Positions 42,801 to 53,355 of a stretch of 64,000 bases of DNA are shown here, in pieces; position 1 is the first letter of the stretch, and each line of letters begins with the position of its first letter. The notes under the pieces are model-generated. The model saw only the letters and a program-made list of their open reading frames with translations. It did not search any database and was not told the origin of the DNA. Origin of the DNA: Cherax quadricarinatus (lineage: Eukaryota; Arthropoda; Malacostraca; Decapoda; Parastacidae); contig NC_091352.1 of assembly GCF_038502225.1 (NCBI RefSeq), forward strand, positions 25,843,889 to 25,907,888. The letters run 5' to 3'. The position numbers were made by a program, and so were the translations under genes.

Positions 42801-43830
42801 CCCATCACACCTTAACTCCCCACCACACCTTAACGCCCCACCATACCTTAACTCCCCACCATACCTTAACTTCCCACCACACCTTAACTACCCACCACAC
42901 CTTGACTCCCCACCATACCTTAACTCCCCACCACACCTTAACTCCGCACCATACCTTAACTTCCCACCACACCTTAACTCCCCACCACACCTTAACTCCC
43001 CACCACACCTTAACTCCCCACCATACCTTAACTCCCCACCACACCTTAACTCCCCACCATACCTTAACTCCCCACCACATCTTAACTCCCCACCACACCT
43101 TAACTACCCACCACACCTTAACGCCCCACCATACCTTAACTCCCCACTATACCTTAACTCCCCACCACACCTTAACTCCCCACCACACCTTAACTCCCCA
43201 CCATACCTTAACTACCCACCACACCTTAACTCCCCACTACACCTTAACTCCCCTCCATACCTTAACTCCCAACCACACCTTAACTCCCCACCACACCTTA
43301 ACTCCCCACCAAACCTTAACTACCCACCACACCTTAACTCCCCACTCTACCTTAACTCCCCACTATACCTTAACTCCCCACCACACCTTAACTCCCCACC
43401 AAACCTTAACTCCCCACCAAACCTTAACTCCCCATCACACCTTAACTCACACCTTAACTCCCCACTATACCTTAACGCCCCACCATACCTTAACTCCCCA
43501 CCATACCTTAACTTCCCACCACACCTTAACTACCCACCACACCTTGACTCCCCACCATACCTTGACTCCCCACCACACCTTGACTCCCCACCACACCTTA
43601 ACTCCCCACCACACCTTAACTCCCCACCATACCTTAACTCCCCACCATACCTTAACTCCCCACCACACCTTAACTACCCACCACACCTTAACTCCCCACC
43701 ACACCTTAACTCCCCACCACACCTTAACTCCCCACCACACCTTAACTCCCCACCATACCTTAACTCCCACCATACCTTAACTCCCCACCACATCTTAACT
43801 CCCCACCACACCTTAACTCCCCACCACACC
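39812..43830. repeat. 18-bp minisatellite (about 4.0 kb)
   Basis: About 220 copies of an 18-bp unit, CCTTAACTCCCCACCACA or with CCATA. Variants include CTATA, AACGCC and AACTACC. Being a multiple of three it leaves all frames open: one 828-codon plus-strand frame reads TLTPHH, another NSPPHL, and minus-strand frames read WWGVKV or GGELRC. Segments near 42311 and 42941 repeat with the same variant order (shift 630 bp, 35 units). Confidence 0.96.
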
Positions 43831-44284
43831 CTGCACTTACCACGCTTCTCAGCACACCCTGTCAATGTCTCCCAACTATCTCACCTTGCTTATGTCTCTT
43901 ATCTCCATCACATCATAACCCGGTCACCAACTCACCACAACTATCAAAACTACCAAAATTTCCTCATTAAGTCTTCTAAATGTTTAATATCCTGGGCTTA
44001 ACACACCTGAGAGCGTCTTAGGCTGCTGAAGACATTCAAGGATATGATACTCTTCTAAAAGATGCACAAGGCTCTCCCTTATAGCTGAAGTTTCTCAATA
44101 CACGTGGCTAGTTTAGATCTCAGATCATCCCAAGAAACTGAAACAATATCAGTTCTGAACCTAGAATTCATTATCTGATACAAAATAGCATGGAAAATAA
44201 TTCTTAATTATATATTCCAGAGGTAATAGCTATGTGAAACTGCAGACGACTGTATCACCTCCTATTTGACAACTTAGTCACCAA
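43831..44284. other. No recognised feature
   Basis: Mixed-composition sequence between the 18-bp array and the family D 3' end. No coding frame of note. Confidence 0.5.
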
Positions 44285-44940
44285 TTCAATTCAATTCAAT
44301 TCAAAGTTTATTCTCTATAAGGATTACAATGCTGAGTTTACAGAATTTGGTTATTGTGTGGTTTGCATGTAGTAAAATACTAATTACAGAGGGGCCCACT
44401 AGAACACCTAGCATAGCTAGGCATTTTGGGCAGACTTAGATTAATTCTTAACTTTAAAATATTACAAATTATGAGGCAAGTTTGAATTATGGCTTAGTGA
44501 CTAAATGCTAGTTTGTGAGTTTAGCAGTGTGAATGCTTTTGTTTTGGCACAATACATAGTTTCAGTATTGGAGTATCACAGGCCAACTTATGACTAGTTA
44601 GGATTCATTATTTTAAGATTGAGATTGATATTTCTGTTTATGGCCAAATGGGTGAGTGAGTGTAAGTGTGAACCACCAGGTGGTATTCGTGTAGTTAGTT
44701 GACGGGGTGTATCAGGGAGATAAGATGTATTCTAATGGTAGTTTTGAAGGTGGTGAATGCGTCTGCAATTCTAGAGTTTTCAGGTAGAGTGTTCCAGATT
44801 TTAGGGCCTTTGACATACACTGAATTTTTGTAAAGGTTTAGTCGGACACGGGGAATGTCATAGAGATGTTTGTGTCTGGTGTTATGCCTGTGGATCCTGT
44901 CACAACTATCAAGAAAGCATTTTAGGTCAAGGAATTTAAG
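44285..44940 (-). mobile_element. Family D non-LTR retrotransposon, 3'-end fragment
   Basis: Minus-strand copy of the 3' UTR and last ORF2 codons. The 3' tail is (TTGAA)n on the minus strand (AATTCAATTCAATTC at 44285-44306). The ORF end (LIHPVN then TAA at 44695-44697) matches 46356. It stops near 44940, where the longer copy at 45966-47296 continues. A typical 5'-truncated insertion. Confidence 0.82.
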
Positions 44941-45105
44941 TCTGCATCTCGTCCAGCTAAAGCCTAAAGCGATTTCTTATATCACATTTAAAGAAAATTT
45001 CTTAATTTACTATATTTAGGGAAGGTTATGTTAGTGTAGTTATGTAGAAAGAGAATGAGAGAGAAACAAAGAGAGCGAGAGAGAATATCTTCTTAAATCG
45101 CTGGA
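44941..45105. other. No recognised feature
   Basis: A short A+T- and AG-rich stretch (GAGAGAAACAAAGAGAG near 45057) before the family E element. Confidence 0.45.
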
Positions 45106-45613
45106 CCAAGAAAATGCTTTAAGCCCTAACAAGTTGAGCTCATGATTGTTGAACAGATGTGCAGACCAGCTAGAATCATCTCTAACTCACATCTAACAGC
45201 ATTGCCTAGAACAGTGTAAATGTCATTCTTTGTGAAAAGAGGCAAATGTAGACCATTTTCACAAAAAAGAGCAGTGCGGAAATCATGAGCTTCATACCAG
45301 TGTCACTCCTGACAATCATTGGCAAGATTCAAGAGACAATCATCTCACGGCAGATGACAGCGTTTTTTAGCCTACCACTCCCTTCTTTGTAACTGTCAGT
45401 ATAGCTTCAGAAAAGGTCACGCTGCTGCTGATATGCTGTAAACCTATCCATTAAGTGGCAACAGTCACTGGATGAATCCAAAGTCAGCTGTGTAGTAGCC
45501 CCGGACATTGCTGGTGCTTCCCACCGAGAATGGCACCAGGGATTATTGGTAAAACTGTAAGCATTAGAAGTCGCCTCTTCGGTGATTACCTTCAAGCGTA
45601 GTTTTCAACGGGA

Positions 45614-45965
45614 CAGTATCAACAAGACACCCTACTGGTTCAAGTGTTCCACAGGGAAGCGTACTTGGGCCATTGTTATGGAACGTCCATCTTAATGACC
45701 TTCATCTCTTCCCAGAATCCTATGCATATGCAGATGATATTTACTTATTCAAGAGAGGAAATGCCAGCTGCTCTAAGTTACATCACCAGCTTACAACTAA
45801 CAGCCTGGGAAAAACGATGCCAGCTCACATTTGCTCCTGAGAAAACAAACGTGATGATCTCCAAGCACAATTATGGCGGTGAAGGAGCAGTGGTAAGAGT
45901 GATTGAGAGAATGTTAGTACCTGGAGACGAAGCTGATATTCTTGGGGAGAAATTTCACTCAAACT
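45614..45965 (+). pseudogene. Family E RT palm (motifs B and C)
   Basis: [20 protein letters not shown] in one frame, followed by AYADDIYLFKR. A frameshift then leads to a frame reading TAWEKRCQLTFAPEKTNVMI, ending ILGEKFHSN at the insertion point. The strings resemble Jockey-type elements of arthropods. Upstream fingers (45240-45600) are present but split by stops. Confidence 0.72.
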
Positions 45966-47296
45966 AATTCAAATTCAAATTCAAAGTTTATTCTCTATAA
46001 GGATTACAATGCTGAGTTTACAGAAATTTGGTTATTGTTTGGTTTACATGTAGTAAAATTGTGATTACAGAGTGTACCACTAGAACGCTTAGCATGGCTA
46101 GGCATTTCGGGCATACTTAGTTTTATTCTTAATTGTAAAATATTACAAATTATGAGGTAAGTTGGTCTTATGGCTAAGTGACTAAATACTAGTTTATGAG
46201 TTTAGCAATGTGAATGCTTTTGTTTTGGCACAGTATATAGTTTCAGTATTGGAGTATCACAGGATTCATTATTTTAAGACTGAGATTAATATTTCTGTTT
46301 ATGGTCAAATGAGTGAGCGAGTGTAAGTGTGAACCACCAGGTGGTATTCGTGTAGTTAGTTGACGGGGTGTATCAGGGAGATAAGATGTTTTCTAATGGT
46401 AGTTTTGAAGGTGATGAATGTGTCTGCAGTTCTAGAGTTCTCAGGTAGGGTATTCCAGATTTTAGGGCCTTTGACATACATTGAATTTTTGTAAAGGTTT
46501 AGTCGGACACGGGGAATGTCGTAGAGATGTTTGTGTCTGGTGTTATGCCTGTGGGTTCTGTCACAACTATCAAGAAAGCGTTTTAGGTCAAGGTTGATAT
46601 TAGAGTTTAAGGCCCTGTAGATATAGATTGCACAGTAGTAAGTGTGGATGTACTGAACTGGGAGTAAGTTTAGATCTTTGAAGAGTGGGGGGGGGGTGCT
46701 GCCAGGGATGGGATTTAGTGATTATTCTTACTGCAGCTTATTGTTGGGTTATTATTGGCTTTAGGTGTGTTGCTGCAGTTGATCCCCAAGCACAAATAGC
46801 ATTGGTGAGGTATGGATAAATAAGTGAGTGGTATAGTGTGAGAAGGGCATTTTGCGACACGTAGTATCGTATCTTGGAGAGGATCCCAACCGTTTTGGAT
46901 ACTTTTTTGGCTATATGCTGGATATGGGTGCTGAAATTCAGGTTGTTGTCAAGGTATAAGCCTAGGAATTTTCCCCCATTATTTCTGGTAATTAGAGTGT
47001 TGTCAATCTTAATGTTAATTTGTGCATCTCCTGCTCTGCTACCAAACATAATATAGTAAGTTTTGTCAGTGTTAAGCGTAAGTTTATTGGCTGTCATCCA
47101 AGTCGATATTTTAATCAGCTCCTCATTCACAATGGTGTTGAGGGTGGCAAGATTAGGGTGAGAGATGACATAAGTCGTGTCATCAGCAAAGAGAATGGGT
47201 TTCAGGTGTTGGGATACGTTTGGAAGGTCATTGATGTATATGAGGAAGAGCAGGGGACCAAGGACACTTCCCTGCGGAACCAGGCAGTAAATCCTT
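45966..47296 (-). mobile_element. Family D non-LTR retrotransposon, longer copy inserted in family E
   Basis: The minus-strand 3' tail is (TTTGAA)n at 45966-45988; the 3' UTR and ORF2 C-terminal half run up to about 47296, where the copy is truncated just upstream of motif B. 45966-46640 is nearly the same as 44285-44940. It sits between two parts of one family E ORF, so family E was there first. I do not see a clear target-site duplication. Confidence 0.82.
46356..47290 (-). pseudogene. Family D RT C-terminal half
   Basis: The minus-strand frame reads [31 protein letters not shown] (motif C), ISTWMTANKLTLNTDKTYYI and LYHSLIYPYLTNAICAWGST, to a TAA near 46738 where related sequence would have Lys. 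A run of nine or more C near 46687-46696 shifts the frame. The rest (KDLNLLPVQYIHTYYCAIYI, TRHKHLYDIPRVRLNLYKNS, GPKIWNTLPENSR, ISLIHPVN) ends at 46356. Jockey-superfamily by motif; exact clade uncertain. Confidence 0.8.
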
Positions 47297-47720
47297 TGAG
47301 TAAAGCGGCCAGGAAGCTGACAGCACTTTGACGCATCTCGTATCTGTTCGACAGTAGAGGTTGCAAGATTCTCTAAGAGGCACAAGCATGCTCCACTTTC
47401 TTGGAATGTCCGTCCTTCTTCTCATCTGCTACATCTTGACAGAACAGAAAACAGGGCAAGACGACTTTTCTCACTTCTGAACCCAACCTGGGCAGATGTG
47501 TCATTTCACCAAAGCCTTCAACACAGGAGGGATGTGGGTGGCCTTACTGTTATGTACAAGGCCAATATTGTTCATTCCGGAAGGCGAGAAGTGAAGTTCT
47601 ACACAACAAAATGGGCAACAAACAGCAATTTCACTTACTGTATCCGTCTCCAAAACTTCACTTCATCTGAGATAGTTTATTCTTAGGATGACTCGTGTTT
47701 GGGACGTGTTCGTAGAGCAA
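47297..47720 (+). pseudogene. Family E RT C-terminal remnant
   Basis: Begins LSKAARKLTAL followed by stop and RIS, then continues in shifting frames: LLICYILTEQKTGQDDFSHF and, in another frame, LFSLLNPTWADVSFHQSLQH, RRDVGGLTVMYKANIVHSGR and VKFYTTKWATNSNFTYCIR, to a stop near 47684. Tandem RARRLF and HRRDVGGLTVMYK strings are typical of the C terminus of arthropod Jockey-like RTs. Confidence 0.7.
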
Positions 47721-47890
47721 AATAACAATGAAATAAAGTAAAGTGACCAAACGAAATCGCTGGTTCATAGATAGCTCAAACAATCCTGTTCCAGATCTCT
47801 ATAACAATAAAAAGGCTTTCAAATCAGCTGATGTAGGTAACAGCTCTTAGCTTGTAAATAAAGTTAGGAACCTAAACATAGCTTTGTAAA

Positions 47891-48028
<138 letters not shown>

Positions 48029-48588
48029 AGAGAAAGTGTTGTCTGCTGCTGTGAATTAAGTGATTCGCGTGATACGGTGTCTCCCTAGCACAGACGGCGG
48101 TGACTACCACTGACACTAGTCTCCGTAGTACCCCGTCTGCACCTCAGTGGGCGCAGACTTCTGTGTTTGGCGATTCTGTAGTTTGTGTTGTAAGGGCAGG
48201 CGCCACAGTTCCCTTCGTCCAAGCTTCCCCAGTGCCAGCCAGGACCAGTGGTAGGGAGCCCCTCATCACACAGATGTGTTGTAAACTTGCGCCCTTGTGG
48301 GTCAACGCGGATTTGATGCATGTTTAGTGTGAAGGTTTAATAGCCCTTTCAGAACTTCAAGAAGTATTTGAATGGAACATTCGTCTTTATGAATCGAAAA
48401 CAGAATTAATTATAACAGCAGAAAATAAACGATTTTATTGATAAAATGCAAAAAATATAATTACATAAAATGTAAAATATGTCTTTAACTGAAGCAAATA
48501 ATGAAAAATAAAATACATAAATAAGTGTTGTGAAGCGAAGCTAATGTATTTCCGGACAGATGAAATTCTGATGTGCTGGTGGACGTGG
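48029..48588. other. No recognised feature
   Basis: The first half is GC-balanced (48050-48320), the second half A+T-rich. A short open frame at 48085-48321 on the minus strand has no recognisable domain and is not called. Confidence 0.45.
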
Positions 48589-48906
48589 TAAGTAGTTCTT
48601 AGATCGATACCATGCCCAGCCCTTCTAGGGTAGGGTAGGTGCCTGAGTCCGAGCCTTTAGCTCATAAGACTGTCATTTCCATTAGCCCCCTTGGGGCGGG
48701 GATGGCAGACCAGAGAGGCCTAGCTTGTGGCTAGGCCTGGGGACAGTTAGTCCCAAAGATGAGGAGGTACTTGTGCCTCCTCCCATGGGAGACTTAGGTC
48801 TCAGACACTCCCTAAAGAGGGAGCCAAGGCCGGGCCACCACTTGGAAAAAGCCCGGGCCGGGAGAATACCGGCGAATCTTTAATAATAATAATAAGTAGC
48901 TCTTAG
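48589..48906 (+). mobile_element. SINE-like insertion with (TAA)n tail and 14-bp target-site duplication
   Basis: TAAGTAGTTCTTAG at 48589-48602 is repeated as TAAGTAGCTCTTAG at 48893-48906 (one mismatch). The 290-bp insert has CTAGGGTAGGGTAGGTGCCT near its start, a conserved-looking body (GCCCCCTTGGGGCGGGGATG, GGCCTAGCTTGTGGCTAGGC) and ends TTTAATAATAATAATAAG. No clear A- or B-box is visible, so the head type is unresolved. Target-site duplication plus a simple-repeat tail indicates LINE-assisted insertion. Confidence 0.75.
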
Positions 48907-49590
48907 GATTCACATTATGTGAAGAAGCTGTGTGAGACGAGGTAGTCACTGGTAGATGTGACTGGTATAAACCTCAGCCTGGACTGAATGTACAGACGCC
49001 AATAGTTGTTTCACAGATGTAAAGTGCTGGTGGCATAATCGACGGCGGTTTACTGCAGGACACTGAAGACAGTAGTTAGACAGTTACTAAGGTGAATCGA
49101 TACATTGTTGTGTTCCATTAAACATGAGGTAAAGCTTCTGATCTGTTGCCTAGATCAAGCTGCCCACTTGTCTCGCCAGTCGAGTGACACAGTCACATCA
49201 GCAAGACTACAAAAAAGAAATTCCCAGAAAGTTACGAACCTGGACAGCAGCCACTCACATGATAGGCAGAAAGTTTTAAAAAGAAATGGTGAGGACTAAG
49301 AAAAATTACGTTAATGTGAGACAAATCAGGTCCGGTTAAATAAAAAAATATGTATAATATAATAAACAAGAATGGAATTCAATATTAACAGATTTGATGG
49401 GAGCAGAAAGTCAAGTAACTTCACCTCGCGAGGAGGGACCCATTTTAACTCCCACCGGGTTGAAAGATGGGGACGAGGCAGAGGTAATAATATACACTCC
49501 TTTCTGAACAAGCATTCAACCTTTTATACTACCACCAGCACTCATTCATGCTTTTACTCTCCTCTAATGAATTTATCCCTCACAATTAGT
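48907..49590. other. No recognised feature
   Basis: Mixed sequence without a convincing gene. Short open frames near 49105 and 49372 lack any recognisable domain. Confidence 0.45.
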
Positions 49591-49910
49591 AAGTTTATTT
49601 AGGCACAGGTACATATATGTACAGGTATAATAAAGAATACAAATTACCTGCGATAACTCAAAGAAGTCAAAGTGAAGTTGTCGGTAACTGGGTTAGCGCA
49701 GGTTTGGAGCCACGGCCGGACTCTCATGATCAGAGACCCCTTAAGGGAGGTTCCTTGATGCTGGTGAGGGGCTCTTGATCTGGAAAATTGGATCTGTGCT
49801 CCAGTTCCCTGAATTGAGCCTGAGCACCTTCCATCCCAACCCATGTGCGCTATATAATCATATGGCTTTAGTGCTCCCCCATGACCTGGTGTAGCTTTAA
49901 AAACGCTTCA
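49591..49910 (-). repeat. Interspersed SINE-like repeat (same family as 33006-33187, reverse orientation)
   Basis: CTTGATGCTGGTGAGGGGCT with TCTTGAT and then CAGTTCCCTGAATT is the reverse complement of the repeat at 33040-33090. It continues with GCGCTATATAATCATATGGC. Before it, 49591-49650 (GTTTATTTAGGCACAGGTAC) may be the end of another repeat. It ends against the family B 3' tail at 49920. Confidence 0.65.
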
Positions 49911-50113
49911 GATATGTAATAACATAAGAACATAAGAAAGAAGGAACACTGCAACAGGCCTACTGATCCATGCGGAGCAGGTCCATGTCCCCCTCCGGAT
50001 TAGCTCAATGCCCTTTCCCCCGGATTAACCCAATGACCCACCCAGTCTGGTCACCTCCACTCAAGGATGGAGCACGGCACCAGACCCAGCAGCACAAGCT
50101 AGTCAGGTCCAAA

Positions 50114-53100
50114 TCACACCCACCCACACCCACTCATGTATTTATCTAACCTATTTTTAAAACTACACAACATTTTAGCCTCAATAATTGTACTCGGGAG
50201 TTTGTTCCACTCATCCACAACTCTATTACCAAGCCAGTACTTTCCTATATCCTTCCTGAATCTGAATTTTTCCAACTTAAAACCATTGCTGCGAGTCCTG
50301 TCTTGGCTGGAAATTTTTAGCACGCCATTTACATCCCCTTTATTTATTCCTGCTTTCCATTTATACACCTCGATCATATCCCCTCTAATTCTACGCCTTC
50401 GAGAGAGTGCAAATTCAGGGCCTCAGTCTATCCTCATAGGGAAGATTTCTGATACATGGGATCATCTTTGTCATCCTCCTCTGTACGTTTTCCTGAGCAT
50501 TTATATCCATTCTGTAATACGATGACCAGAACTGAGCAGCATAGTCTAAATGAGGCCTAACAAAGAATATATAGAGTTGAAGAATAACCTGAGGACTTCT
50601 ATTATTTATACTTCTAGATATGAAGCCAAGAATTCTGTTAGCTTTATTGCGAACACTAATGCACTGTTGGCTTGGTTTTAGGTTACTGCTAACCAGAACT
50701 CCTAAATCCTTTTCGCAATCAGTAGTATTAAGATCTACATTATTTAGTTTATAAGTGACATTGTTAATTAACTGTTCAACATTTAGAACATTGCATTTGT
50801 CAATATTAAACTGCATCTGCCACTTCTCCGACCATTGCATCAGTCTATTCAAATCATCCTGGAGTGCTCTAATGTCCTCATTAGAATGAATTGGGCGACC
50901 TATTTTGGTGTCATCAGCAAATTTGCCTATGTCGCTATTTATTCCCTCATCTATGTCGTTTATGTAAATTGTGAACAACAACGGGCCCAACACTGACTCC
51001 TGAGGAACACCGCTTGTGACGTGCCCCCATTCTGATTTCTCCCCATTTATGCAAACTCTCTGTGATGTCTATTTGTCAGCCATGCCTCTACCCAGGAAAA
51101 AAATTCTCCTCCTATTCAATGTGCCTTAAGTTTCCTCAATAGCCTCTGGTGTGGAACTCTATCGAAAGCCTTACTGAAGTCCATATACACAATATCATAT
51201 TCAATACCATGATCTACCTCCTCAAACACCTTAGTGAAAAAAGTTAGTAAATTCGTAAGACAGGAACGCCCCTTTGTAAAACCGTGTTGAGATTCATTAA
51301 TCAATCTGTGCCTGTCAAGATGGCTACGAATTGCTTCGGCAATTATTGATGCCATAAATTTTCCCACTATGGAGGTAAGGCTTATTGGTCTATAGTTCGA
51401 AGCCAAGGACCTGTCACCTGCCTTGTAAATAGGTATTACATTTGCCATTTTCCACTTATCAGGCACTATGCCAGTTTGTAGTGATATATTAAAAACATTA
51501 GCCAAAGGTATGCTAAGTTCCTCTTTACATTCCTTTAACATCCTTGCAAACATATCATCAGGACCTGTGGATTTGTTAGGTTTTAGTTTCTCTATTTGTC
51601 TGAGGACCATGTCACTAGTTACCGCAATCGTACATAGTTTATTATTCTGTTCTACATAATCTATTATTTCAAGAATATCGCTAGTATTTTCCTGGGTGAA
51701 AACTGAGAGGAAGTAGGCATTGAGAATTTCACACATATCCTTATGACTGTCAGTGATAAGATAAGATTTCGTTCGGATTTTTAACCCCGGAGGGTTAGCC
51801 ACCTAGGATAACCCAAGAAAGTCAGTGCGTCATCGAGGACTGGGGTCCTTAATCTTGTCCCCCAGGATGCGACCCACGCCAGTCGACTAACACCCAGGTA
51901 CCTATTTGCTGCTAGGTGAACAGGACAACAGGTGTAAGGAAACGTGTCGAAATGTTTCCACCCGCCGGGAATCGAACCCGGGCCCTCCGTGTGTGAAGCG
52001 GGAGCTTTAGCCACCAGGCCACCGGGCCACCTTATCTGACCAGAGTTACTCTTAAGTGGGCCAATCTTGTCCCTAATCTTACTTCTGTATACCTGAAAAA
52101 ACCCTTTTGGGTTAGTCTTTGAATCCCTTGCAACTTTAGCCTCATAATCCCTTTTTGCTTTTCTTATTCCATTCTTAATTTCTCTCTTTAATTGAATATA
52201 TTGATTTCTTAACTGCCCATCCCCTCTTTCGATATGCCTACAAATGCCTCTCTTTTGACCAATGAGATGTTTTAATCTATTGATCATCCATTTGGGATCA
52301 TTTTTGTTAGATCTAATTTCCCTACTCGGAATAAAAGTTGTCTGGGCAGCTAGAACTATGCTTCGAAAAACGTCATGTTGGCAACCAAAATCACCTACCT
52401 GACCCATAGTTAGGACATCCCAATTTAGCCCACCCAGGTAATTTTTCAGTCCCATGAAGTCAGCCAAGCGAAAATCTGGGACAGAGATTTGATTGCAGTT
52501 ATTTGGGTAATTCCATGATATATTGAAACTAAGTGATTTGTGATCACTTTCCCCAAGCTCATCATTAACCTCAAGATTATTAATTAGTGAATCTTTGTTG
52601 GCAAGAACCAAGTCAAGCAGATTGTTTCCTCTAGATGGTTCTGTCACAACCTGTTCTAAAAAGCAATCCTGAACCGTATCAAGAAAGTCACTAGACTCAA
52701 GATTTCCTGTCATATTGTTTCAATCAATTTTTCTAAAGTTAAAATCTCCATTATCACAACATTTTCATATCTAGATGCCTTATGAATTTCGTCCCATAAC
52801 AGCTTACTGCACTCCCTATCAAGGTTTGGGGGCCTATAAATCACACCCAAAATTAATTTGTCACGACCCTCGTGAAACTGTAGCCAAACCGATTCTGTGT
52901 TCGATGTTTCTAATCTTATATCATGTCTAAGACAGCAATTTAAATTTTCTCTGACTTACATCGCCACTCCACCACCCTTCCTGTTGACCCTATCAGAGTG
53001 GAATAGTTTATAACTCTGTATGTTGCATTCAGAAGGCATTTCTCTGTCTTTCAGATTGAACCAGGTCTCTGTTATACCAATAATATCTATATTACCTACA

Positions 53101-53344
53101 CTTGCAAGTAATCTTAGCTCATCTATCTTATTTCTTAGACTCCTACTAATTGTATAGTAAACTTAAGGGAGCTAGTCACTCGTTGCCCTCTACTATCTCT
53201 CTTTGTTTGTTGATCAATTGATTTGCCATTACTAGCAACTTTATTTTGAATATTGTCTTTTAAACATATCCCTGAGGTATCCCGGTAATAACTGCTGTTT
53301 TTAACCCTAATGCTGCAGCCTGATTGTTTCCCACAAACACCCAT
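50114..53344 (-). pseudogene. CR1-type ORF2: AP endonuclease and reverse transcriptase, broken
   Basis: ORF2 begins near 53344. A one-base loss near 53160 shifts the endonuclease out of frame (its remainder SVRNKIDELR, GITETWFN and RKGGGVAM is still readable). From 52713: MTGNLESSDFLD, LLDLVLANKDSL and ESDHKSLSF, then the SINE insertion. RT resumes at 51755 with [29 protein letters not shown] and [13 protein letters not shown]; two indels near 51115 and 51065 precede [15 protein letters not shown] and [10 protein letters not shown] further frameshift near 50415 precedes KWKAGINKGDV and the end NRLDKYMSGCGWV at 50114. Confidence 0.88.
51755..52031 (-). mobile_element. tRNA-derived SINE inserted in CR1 ORF2
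   Basis: Minus-strand head: GGCCTGGTGGCTAAAGC (A-box region, + 52004-52020), TTCACAC anticodon-loop-like string (+ 51991-51997) and B-box GGTTCGATTCC (+ 51967-51979). The tRNA-like part suggests tRNA-Val(CAC) by the CAC in the loop (inference). The body has CACCTAGCAGCAAATAGGTA and GGGACAAGATTAAGGACCCC; the tail is (TCTTA)n (+ GATAAGATAAG at 51755-51765). It splits the endonuclease-RT linker. Insertion duplications are not obvious. Confidence 0.85.
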
Positions 53345-53355
53345 ACCTCTATAAT

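Larger units (their letters stand above)
45106..47720 (+). mobile_element. Family E Jockey-like retrotransposon, interrupted by a family D insertion
   Basis: The left part 45106-45965 and right part 47297-47720 are two portions of one plus-strand ORF2 in the right order. Left: VSLLTIIGKIQETIISRQM, FRKGHAAADML, a PDIAG…HREWHQGLL motif A region, [20 protein letters not shown] and SYAYADDIYLFKR (motif C near 45724-45741), to ILGEKFHSN. Right: LSKAARKLTAL, CKIL, LDRTENRARRLFSLLNP and LQHRRDVGGLTVMYKANIVH. Many stops and frameshifts. Confidence 0.78.

Noticed and set aside
45407..45595. Minus-strand short frame
   Set aside because: Antisense to recognisable family E RT sequence on the plus strand.
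48085..48321. 78-codon minus-strand frame with several Cys
   Set aside because: No zinc-finger spacing or family match, and a plus-strand frame overlaps it.
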